Below are positions 6,813-17,000 of a stretch of DNA of 34,053 nt, piece by piece. The position numbers were made by a program, and so were the translations under genes. The notes below the pieces were generated by a model that saw only the letters and a list, made by a program, of their open reading frames with translations, was not told the DNA's origin and made no database searches. Source of the stretch: Bacteroidaceae bacterium (GTDB taxonomy: Bacteria; Bacteroidota; Bacteroidia; Bacteroidales; Bacteroidaceae); NCBI GenBank assembly GCA_017619585.1, contig JAFZSA010000001.1:1-34053 (forward strand), read 5' to 3'. Positions within the stretch are counted from its first letter, which is position 1. Every line of letters begins with the position of its first letter.

Positions 6813-7268
6813 TTATTTTTCATTGAACAAATCTGTTAATTGTTCTTCTTGGTTTCCGTTGCTGAATATCTCCTGCAGGGCTTCCTGCCCCATCTGCATG
6901 GCCAGCGCCTCATTGTTGAGTGTCTTACCGTCTACGTATGCAATGGCCATGTTGTCGTCACCCTTGGGCGGAGTCAGGAAGATAACGGCAAAGGCTGCTA
7001 TGCAGGCAGCTGCCAGTAGTGGCCATAGTGGTATGTGTCGGCGTGCAGGCTGGGTGGCTTCGGCAAAACGGTTCAGTGCCTCAGCGGATGGCGTCTGTGG
7101 TTTCTCTTCCAGCAGACTGAACATCCGGGCATAGGGAATCAGGTTGGCAGGCAATTCTTTTGTGCTGCCGAAGTATTCCTTCAGCCATCTCAGCTCCTCC
7201 TGCGTGTTCTCTCCTTCCATGTAGCGGGTGAGAAGTTCCTGTACGTTTTCTGATGTTACCTTTTTCAT
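6813..7268 (-). CDS. Single-pass membrane protein, putative anti-sigma factor
   Basis: In this 151-residue protein a cytoplasmic N-terminal region of about 90 residues (VQELLTRYMEGENTQEELRW...) precedes one membrane span (HIPLWPLLAAACIAAFAVIF, about 93-114) and a short periplasmic tail. The start codon overlaps the end of the sigma gene (7265-7268, ATGA), implying translational coupling. This layout is the standard ECF sigma/anti-sigma pairing in Bacteroidetes, but the FecR periplasmic domain is absent, so the signal must be received some other way. The assignment rests on position and topology, not on a diagnostic motif. Confidence 0.65.
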   Translation of the reverse strand: MKKVTSENVQELLTRYMEGENTQEELRWLKEYFGSTKELPANLIPYARMFSLLEEKPQTPSAEALNRFAEATQPARRHIPLWPLLAAACIAAFAVIFLTPPKGDDNMAIAYVDGKTLNNEALAMQMGQEALQEIFSNGNQEEQLTDLFNEK

Positions 7269-7786
7269 AGTTTTACAGCTTTTATTTGTTCTGTCTCACG
7301 CTTCATCATTTTCTCCAAGAGATTCTTTCTGGCTTTGCAGAGGGCGGTTCGAACGGTAGTCTCGCTGATGCCCAGAATCTCTGCAATCTCGGAATTCTCC
7401 AGCCCGTCCTGCTGGCTCATGCGTAGTATTTGCATCTGCGATGAGGGCAACTCTGCTATGCGGTCCTCCAGCCACTGGGCATTCTCTTTCTCCTCCAGCA
7501 TCCACTGCGAGTCATGTGCACTAATCAGTTTGATTTCCTCGTTCAGTTCCATGGGGATGATGCGTCGCTGGCGGAGCTTGGAGACGCATAGGTTCTTGCA
7601 GATAGCATAGGAAAGAGCCTGAACGGATTGAATCTCGTCCAACTTCTCCCTGATGGTCCACAGCCTAAGGAGGGTGTCCTGTACATTGTCTTCTGCCTCG
7701 GCCTCATCTTTCAGGAATCGCCTGCTCAGGGTCTGTATGCCCTCTCTTAGCTGGCGTGCCAATGTGCAGAATTCTTCTCTTTCCAT
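7265..7786 (-). CDS. RNA polymerase ECF-type sigma factor (sigma-70 family)
   Basis: From the ATG at 7786 the product has 173 residues. Region 2 contains EAEDNVQDTLLRLWTIREKL, followed by an ALSYAICKNLCVSKLRQRR stretch. Region 4 is LPSSQMQILRMSQQDGLENS then EIAEILGISETTVRTALCKA, a helix-turn-helix for the -35 element. The frame can be opened upstream to a TTG at 7915, but a good -7 element lies at 7832-7839, between that codon and the ATG, so the longer form would start before the transcript does. It heads an operon with an overlapping anti-sigma-like gene, a DUF6108-like gene and a barrel gene, closed by the terminator at 5526-5564. Confidence 0.92.
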   Translation of the reverse strand: MEREEFCTLARQLREGIQTLSRRFLKDEAEAEDNVQDTLLRLWTIREKLDEIQSVQALSYAICKNLCVSKLRQRRIIPMELNEEIKLISAHDSQWMLEEKENAQWLEDRIAELPSSQMQILRMSQQDGLENSEIAEILGISETTVRTALCKARKNLLEKMMKRETEQIKAVKL

Positions 7787-7831
7787 ATTTGTATTATGCT
7801 CTCTTTTGTATGCGTTTCTGTAATATAGACG

Positions 7832-7839
7832 CAAAGATA
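7832..7839 (-). promoter_or_regulatory. Putative -7 element of the ECF sigma operon
   Basis: The minus strand reads TATCTTTG, a TAnnTTTG match, about 46 nt upstream of the chosen ATG at 7786. No TTTG is found at the usual -33 distance, so it may be weak or depend on an activator. Its position decides the sigma-factor start. Confidence 0.55.
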
Positions 7840-7918
7840 TTGTTTTTGTTCCCGCTGAGATACAGAAAAGTTGATTTTTTTTCGTGGAGGTCTCTGATAA
7901 AGTCTTTTTAATCAAAGA

Positions 7919-7950
7919 GCGGATAGCAACGTAACCTCGTCACTATCCGC
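7919..7950 (-). terminator. Hairpin after the giant gene, probable terminator
   Basis: GCGGATAG (7919-7926) pairs perfectly with CTATCCGC (7943-7950). On the minus strand the stem is followed by TCTTTGATTAAAAAG, a loose T-rich stretch. It lies about 65 nt past the stop of the giant gene at 8015. The weak T-tract lowers confidence. Confidence 0.5.
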
Positions 7951-8014
7951 CCAATTGTCATCCCTTCTTTATAGGAAGGAATCTGTTGCTATGACCTGTA
8001 GTCAGCAGTTATTC

Positions 8015-11000
8015 TTATCTGACAGACTTCTTCTGGCCATCGATGATGTAAACGCCTCTTCTCAGTTTGCTGTTTGGCATCTTGCGTCCGCTGAGGTCAT
8101 AGACAGACTGTGAATCGTCAGCCTGAACAGAATTGATAAGAGTAGCGTTGTCCAAATCTATGATTATAGGATTATCGGGTGTTCCGAAGATACCGTCAAC
8201 CTCGTAGTTGATGGTCTTGGGACTTTCGAACACCTCATCTCCGATGAATACCTTGAAGGTAAGCGTTACGTTGTCATCACCGGGGATGGTCAGATATGCC
8301 ATACCCTCGTTGTCGCTCAGTGCTGCTGTTCGGCACTCGTCATCGGCAAATACGCCCAGTTCCGTCTGACCAACAGGCTTTCCGCATCCCATCAGCTTGA
8401 CAGTCATGATGGCATTGTTGGCATATTCACGGAAGTCAATGGGTTTGAAGACACTCAGCTTAGAGGATGCCTCCTTCTTGGCAGGTGCGAGTCTCCTTGC
8501 CTCTGCAACAGGAATGTAGCCTCTTGTTGCGGCAACGGTGGCTGCAGGATAGCTGAACCAGCGCTCATCATCGATAATACTCTTGAACATATAGCCGACA
8601 CCGGGCTCCATTATGGCCAGTGAACCAGCCCACTCATAGTTGTCGAAGTAGGCTATACCGCTCTGTCCCTTCAGGATGTCGCCGTCCTCGGGATCAACTC
8701 CTGCCAAGGCATCGCTGACAGATGCTACCTGTTGGCCATAGTAGCCAATCCAGTTCCAACCCTTCTGAACATCAATCTGACATTCTGCGGGATTGACGGG
8801 CTTTCCAACAACGCGCAGCTTGCGGTCAGACTTCATCTGTACGGCATACATCTGGTTATTGGCTATGTTGGTAAGCTCACCGCTCCATTCGCCGTTTGCA
8901 TTCTTCATAACCCACTTTGTCTGGCTCTTGACGGCTACAACGTCATCGGTTATCTTCTCGAAGACATCGTTTACGGTCATTGCGTCACCGGTCTTGACGT
9001 AGAGTGAGAGCCAGTTCCATCCGGTCTTCAGGTCGGTGGACTGTTCAATCATATCCTTAACGTCGAAGACAACGGGCTCGTTGTACTTGCCTACCAAGGT
9101 AAGAGGTTTGAAGTTGATGGCCTTGTCCGGCTCTACAACGGGGTAGAGTGTACCAGTAGAGGCATCGTAGAAGCGGAAGGTTACCTCCTTGCCGGTATCC
9201 TTTTTGTTCTGGTTGTTGTCATCGCCGTAGATGTCCATTGTTACATAGTAGCCGTCGTAGCGCTGCTTGTACTCGGGATGTGCCACACCTCGGCACTCTT
9301 CACCGATGAAGGCTGCTATAATGTCATCCTCGTCGTCCATAGGTGTACCCTGTATCTCAACACGACCGATAACGTTCATTGAGAACTGGTAGTCCTTGGG
9401 GTTGACGTTCCAGTCAGGAACCTTGCCGGTTACCTTTACGTTAATGGTGAGAGGTACTTCTATACCATCATTGTCCTTCAGATAAACAGTCTCTTCGTAC
9501 TTGCCGATAGGAGTGTTGGGACTGACGGTAAAGTCTACAGAGGTCTCGCTTCTGGGATTCGTTGTGCCGTATTCACTGCTGGCCGTTAGCCATGCAGGCA
9601 TGCCGTCAATTGTCCACATTTGCTGTTTACCGCCTTTGTTCACGATGGTGGCTGTGACGGTACTCTTGTCTTTCACCTCTTGTGTTACACTAAGGTTGTC
9701 GTCTGCCCATACCAGTTCCTTCTTGTTGACAAAGGCACTCCATTTGGCGGGTACACTGTAGTTGCCGTTAACATCACGAACATTACGTACATTGAAGTTC
9801 AACGTGCAACCCTCGATGACGGCGGGATCCTCGTCAATCTCGATGACAATCTTATCGTCTGATGCCACGTAGTTGAAGTTGACATTGGTCTCCGCAGGCT
9901 TTGTACGCAGTGCAGGAGCATTGTCTACGTAGCTGAGAGCTGAGGGTTGAGAGCTGAGAGTTGAGAGTTGTGCAGTCAAGCCACTGCCGGTAAGATCTTT
10001 GGGCGTGCCTACGGTCACTACCTGGTTGTAGCTGTCAAGCGTCTTGGTCTCGAAGGGGTAATAGGCTACGAGGCCGTCTTCAGTACCTGTGAAACGCACC
10101 TTGCGGTTCTTGGCCAGCAAGTCGCCGTTCATGGTAGCGCCCCATACACGCACTTCGTCTATCTCACCCTTGAAGGGATGGTCGTAAGTATAGTTGTCCG
10201 TGCCGCCAACCGTAGCATCGTAGGTGCGACGTACGCCCATGACGAGTTTGTCGCCGTTGATACTGCCGACGTTAGTGGCATTTGTTGTCAGGTAGCGCTT
10301 ACCATCCACATAGACAGCGGCGGCACCCTGACGTAGAACGTTCAAGCCAATGTGATGCCAGGCATTGTCGGTCACTTTCAGATTCTCAATTACGAATTCA
10401 GAATCAGGCTGTTCTGTTGCACTGGCTGCTCCCTTACCGGTGAGCATCAATTGACCGTCTGAGGTTAATGAGAGAGCCACATCTCCAAGCTGCATGAGCT
10501 GAGCCTCATCCTTCTGCTCATCGCTGCGCATCCAGAACTCAACGGCATAGTCGTCATATTCTGTAATGGGAAGCATGGTTGCATTAATACTAATGTAGTG
10601 CTTACCATCGAGGGTGACAGCCTTATTCTCGTTGTTCAGGTACCATGTCTCGTTAGGCATGACCATATTACGGTTGCGGGCATAGTCGCGTATGCTGGTG
10701 CCCTCTCCCTCATTCATCTTCCAATAGCCTATCAGATGGCGAGTTGAAGGATTCTTTGTCTTCGTACGGTTGGCCAAAGCAGAAGTCAGGTCGTGTGCTT
10801 CGTCCCAAAGTAGCAGCTCGTGCATGGCAGCATCGGAACCGCAACCCACCTTGACTGGGCCGTTGCCGGTGTAAGCGGCCACGTCTTTGTCAGCAAAGAG
10901 TTTCTTTGTCTCGTTGGCGGTGGCTACGGAGGCATTCAACTTACCGTCGGCTGTCACGTTCATTGTCAGGAACGCCCAGTCGTTCTTTGGCACGGAATTG

Positions 11001-14000
11001 TTAGAGGTATAGGTCTTGTCACCGATGGTCACTACCAACTTGTCATTGCTGTTGGTGCCAATGGTCAGTTTGTTTGTGCCCTGTCCGTGGCTGAGCAGTG
11101 TGCCGTTGCCTTTGATGTTCACCCAAGTGTCAATACTGAAGTCTTTGCCGGAAAGGTTGATGCTGGCCTCTGTTTGGGCTGAGGCAACATCATCAGAACC
11201 ACTGTTGACACTGAGTGCTGTCTCGTGGGCAATCTCTGCACCGTTGAGTACGCCTGTAACGGTGAAGTTGTTAGCCTTGCTCAGCTCACCCTTTACAAAC
11301 ATTTCGTTGAAGTCGATGGTTATGTCATCACCGATATCAAGTACGCCGTCGGCAGGTTCTGGCTGTCCCATTGGGCGTGGTTTCTGCATATCCTTCACCA
11401 AAGCAATCTCATTGCTATAGCGGCGAACTTCGTCATTGCCGTAGGTGGCGGCTGATTCTACGCGGAACAGGTAGTTTCCGTCAGACCATGCCGACATGGG
11501 CAGTAAATAATCCACTGTAGCACCCTTTTCTGGTAGCGTCTCGTTGGTGTCGGTCTTATCTGCAGCGTTCAATACATATTCTTTCAGCTGTGTCCAGTCG
11601 GTTGCTCCTTCCTGCTTATATTGCAGACGGAACGCCTTCAGGTTGTGATAGTTACGATCGAAGCCTGAGAAAGTCAGTGTTAGGTCGCTTCCAGTCTGTG
11701 TGTTCAGCGTTCTGTTTGACAAAGCCAAATTAACGTCTGATGATGACGGAGTGAAGTAAGCTCTAATAAAGACGGTGTCGGCAATCTCCTCAGGTTGTGA
11801 TTCTGAGGCGAATACGATTCCGATTCCCTTGCCATAATAATCACAGTCCTGATCCTCAGTTCCCTCATAGTTGAGTACGCTGGTATCGGTCTGCTTTAGT
11901 TGCAGCATCTTGGTCAGTGTCTGGTTGCCTGGTACCTTGATGAGGCGTCCTTCGGCAGTCAGAACCTTTCCGTCCATCATCAGCTGTGCACCATTGGGGT
12001 TGGTTTCGTCAAGGAAGAACAACTTGTAGGTTACGTCTTCGCCAATCTCTGATGCGTTGCTAAGGTGAAGTGTGTAATTTGCTGCTGAGCCGGTAGGTAT
12101 GTCGCTCACTGCGTTTTCATCTACATCAATCTGCGGCACCTCAATCTGCATGGTTGCCTCCATGAGGACGGGATACCGACCATTTTTATCCTGATAGTAC
12201 TGGGCACGTACTTCGCCCTCATACGGGTTGCAGGTCTGTCCGCCACGAGTACGGAAAATGGGACTGAAGGCACCATATTCATATACGTCCACTGTTAGGG
12301 CGTCGCTGCCCTCTTCGGCCAGAGTATAGCTGAAAGAGGATGTATAGGAGTTGATGGAGTCTTGTGCCTCGTGGCGTCCGCCAGTAGCTGTAACTTCCAT
12401 ATCGAAATCTATTCCCCAGCCTTGGAAGTCATTGCCGGTATGGTTGCCTATGAGAACGCCTGCCGACACATTCCAATCCCAAGAAGAAGTATGGGTTGAA
12501 TCCTTCTCGATGGTGTAGGAGTAGCTGGCACCACCATTGAACGAATAATTCTCGGCTGTTACGCTGTCACTCTTGGCTTCATACAGTTCATAGGCGCGCG
12601 CCTTCTCTCTTTCGTTTAATGCCAAGGTATTTTCCCAGTTTCTTATTTGCTGGTTAATCCATTTGATGCTGTCGGTAGAACACTGCTTCTCTGTCACGCA
12701 CCACTGGAAGAACTTGATATTGTCGTTTTTCACTGAGTCGGGAATTTCTTTCGATAACTTTGGTATGATGACAGTGTAGGTGCCGTCGGCGCCAAAGTCC
12801 TTATCCGTGGGTGACTTTGTAGTGAAATACAGGTTTCCTTTCTTCTTGCCATAGTTGTGTATACCCACTCCGTTTACGGGGTTATAGCTGTTGATGGAGT
12901 CCTGCGTGGTTGTTTGCAACATGCTGTTGCGAATCTTTTCGAAGTTAGGTAGCAGGTAGTCTTCGATGTAGCCTTGTGTGTAAGCGAAGGTGGTACCACC
13001 CATCAGGCTGGTGGAGATAACATCCTTCAGTCCCAGTTCGAATTCAGAACCGTTTCTGACAAAGCCCACGTTACGGGCATTGCCAAAGACAATGTTAGTG
13101 GCTTGGCCGATAAACACATCACCGTAGGCTCCCACATAGTCGGGTTCTTCAGAAGTGGTAAATGCCTTAGTGATAGATGTGGTGGTCTCAATGGTCTCAC
13201 CGTTCTCACCCTCGTTCTCCATAGTAGCATGGGTGGTGAGGTCGTCCTTCGTTTCTTCCTTGACTGTGTAGGCCGTCAGATCATTAACACCTACACCAGC
13301 ACCGCTGACTGCTCCCTTCATAATCTCGGTGTGCAATCCCATCTTCCATGTAACGCCGATATCGGTTGCGTCAGACCACGTGTCGTTCTTTGTTGTGGTT
13401 TTTGTCTTGACGGTACCTGTGCTCCATTCTGCTGATGAACCTGTTCCTGGTGGGTCACGCAGAATCATCTCAAGTTTGTCGGGACCGCTGGTTACGAAGT
13501 TATTGCCTGTGGGCAGGTCACCCAGGATGATGCCCGTCATACCGCTGCCGCTCCACTGGTACTGTTTGCCGTTGATGTCGTAGGTCATTGCGATAGTGCG
13601 GGTGTAGGGCTTGGCCACGTTGGGCAGACCTGCTTTCCACTTGTATTTAGCCTGGCCTAAGCTGTCGAGCTGCAACTGGTTGCTCTTCAGGTCGTACACT
13701 TCTCCTTCCTTTGCTGTGGCTGTTGTACCGTCTTCGAATGTCACTTCACCACTAACGAGGAACACAGCCTGATCATCGGACAGTGCGTTGTCGATGGTGA
13801 CAATGGTGTTTTTAAGTGGTACTTTCGATACTACGGGAATGTTTGCGTTCCTGTCGTAGTTCTCGTACTGTTCATAGCCTTCTAACTTGAAAATATAAGG
13901 ATCGCCCTGCTTGAATATGGGATGTCCATAGACGTAGTTGCCCTGATCTATGATGCTGATGACATCGTTGCTCATTGCATCCTTGTATGGCACGCTGCTG

Positions 14001-17000
14001 ACACCGAAGAGACCATCCGCGCGATTCTCTTGGCTGACGTTGAACACAGGCTTGCTGTGGTAGGCCTGAACAAGTTTAGTGTTGTAGTAGTATCGCTCGG
14101 ATTGGAGTGAGTCGTAGGACTCTCGCATTGTATTGCTCAGGTCGACGGTTACGTTGCCTCCCACCTTGGCACCGGTGCTTTTGACTACTATGTCACCGAC
14201 GGCATACTCCAACGGTGGGAGCATGGCAGAGAATTCACCTGTAACAGGGTCTGTCTCAATATAGATATTACGACATTCTTCGATGCCGGCACCGCGCCAC
14301 GAATAGCTCTGAATCTTGTCGGTAGCCGATGGGACTAGGGCTATTTTGGTGTTGGGATTGTATTCGATGCTGGTATCTGAGATCGTATCTTTCTGAGCGT
14401 TCAGGTAGGGACTGGTATTCTGTGCCGTGAGGGTGAGCCTTGTGGTACCAATGTTGTTCGTGCTTTCTCCAAAGCCTACAGGCTTGTTGCCCTCGATGTC
14501 GCCACCTACAACACGACCTGTGAAGTTGACCAGTGTTGTGTCGCGGAACTCCAGACCGGTGATGGCTCCGTTGAACGTGTGTTTCGCATCGCCTGTACCG
14601 GTTGGGTCAGCGGGGAAACGTCCTTCGTTTACAAACACATGGTCGTTCTTTGATACCTGAATGAAGTGTTGGCCTATGGGCACGCTGATTTCGAATTCTC
14701 CGTGGCTGTTGGTGGTAACCAATGAGCCGTCCTTTGTGCAGGTGACACCATCCACTGCAAAGGTGACGCCTTCAACAGGGTATGTGGTGCCGGAATAATA
14801 TATGGTACCGCTGACGGGGAATGAAGACACATCGGTGAAGTCTGTGGAGTTGTGTACCAGCGAGTTGTTGCTCACGAAGCGTAACTGCTGCGTGGGGCTG
14901 AAATCGTGTATGCCCAGCTGTGGAATGATGGCGTATGTAGTGCCCTCGCCGCTGAACGGCACTCCATTGATGATGTAGTTGCCGTTGATGTCGGTCTTAG
15001 CTTTCAACTGCAATGCAGTTGGGGTGTACTTGTCTGACTCAGTATTGTTACCCATCTTGCCGTGGTGGTTGTGATAGGTGGTACCATTGCGCGAAGAGTC
15101 GAAGAATTGGGTGTTCAGGCCTTCGTCGAAGGTCCAGTAGGTCTCCAGTCCTTTTTCGTTGCCTACGAGCAGATGGTCGAAGTTCTCAAGTATCTCATCT
15201 TCGGTGAGGCATTTTGCCCACAGACGGAAGTCGTCCACATAACCCTTGAAATAGCCTAAAGTGAAGGTGGAGAGTGCTGGTTTTTCGTCGAATGGCAAAT
15301 CTCCCGCTAACTGAAGTGATGATTTTTGCATCGTGGGGTTGCCGTCTCCATCTACATCCATCAGGTAGCATGTCAGCGTTGTCCCCTTACGTGTCAGCGT
15401 TACGTGGTTGTACTTGCCTTTCTTCAGGAAAAGACCGAATGTATAGTTTTTCCTGCCGTCGCAGAACCATAGTTCGCCATTGCTCATACCCAGGCCTTTG
15501 TTATCGCCTTGCAGTCGTGCGAACCAAACGCTATTGAATTCGTCGGGACTGATCCACATTTGGATGGAGAAGTCGGAAGAAGCAAATTTATTTTTTGCAT
15601 AGGTGCTGTCGGGATATGCCCAACTGATTGCTCCGCTGGTGCCGGTGAAGCGCATGGCGTGGTATTGTTCCTCATCGCCGGATGCCGATGCACCAACGCG
15701 CGTTAAAATTACATCTGCTCCTGCCACGGCGGTGCCGGCAGAGCCGAAGGTAATGCGACCGCTCACCGTTCCCGTAGTCTGGGCGAAGCCGATGACGATG
15801 GTGTCGTTGGTTGTGATGGTGCCGTCAGGACATTTGTCTTGTACCGTTATGCGGTAGTCGTAATAGACTCCTGGCAACGGTGTCTCATCAATATAGTTCA
15901 TGCGCTCCTCGCGGCTTGTCATACCCGGGTTGATGATTTCCCACGCCTCGCTTTCCTTTTCTGCAGTACGGCGCTCTATGATGTAGGTCTTGGCAGCGGT
16001 AGAACCTTGTAGGTTGACATGCCAGTTCAGCTTCACTATGCCTGGATATACTCCCTTTGAGGCATCTGCGGAGTAGAAGAGGGTACCTGTGCCGATGGCG
16101 CGTTTGGTTAACTTCGCCTCGTCAATCTTCATGTTCTTGGCCCAGCTCTCTATGCGGTAGTCGTGCGGAGTGCAGACGTTCAGCGGCTCCTCAGTATAGA
16201 GCGTGTCAATCTTCTCACCTTTTATGATACCGCTTTGACGGTCAGAGTGCTGGTCGGTGGTGCGATGTACCCAGACAAAATCTGTCTGATCATTTATGGT
16301 AGGTGTAATTATGGCGATGGGGCTTGTCTCGTTGTCCACAAAGATGCGGAATTCATGCCCCCAATCGGCTGCATGTCCATGGGATTTCCAGGTGAATACA
16401 ATGCGGTCATCATATGGCTTGGCTGATAAGTCTTTGACGGGCACTGTAAGTGAGGTGCTTACTTCCTTCTCTTCCGATTTCAGTTCAGGTACACGTGCTG
16501 TTTTCTCGTTCCAGTCTTTCCATATATAATAGATCTGATACTTCAGGTTGTCCACATGGGGGAAATCCTCATCAACAAAAGTGTATATATCGGATCCTGC
16601 ATCGTAATTGCTATTGTTAGTCCTTTCCTGAAGCACAGATGTCAGGTATTCTCCGTTGCGATAGATGGCCCACTTGGTGCCCCAATCGCCAACAGAATAG
16701 TTGGTGTTGTCGGCTTGCCAAGTCAACGTCACTTTATCCTGATCTTGATCGTAAGCAACATTCACGTTGGTGGCAATGGGAAGTTTGTAAACCTTTTTCT
16801 TCTCCGCGTATTTGTCATAATACTTCTTGCCGTTACCCGCATCTTTGTCGTTGTCGTGCCTGAATTCGTGATAAGGTTCGATATTGAAGTCGGTACGGAA
16901 GTCCAATTTCTTTCCGTTAAGTGTCACGTCGTACAGATTAAAACTGTAAGAGCCTGGATTGAAGTTTGTTCCCAGTTCCTTTGCTTTGATTACTGACATC

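Noticed and set aside
7787..7915. Longer sigma factor starting at TTG 7915
   Set aside because: A TAnnTTTG element at 7832-7839 lies inside this extension, and the added residues do not look like sigma region 2.
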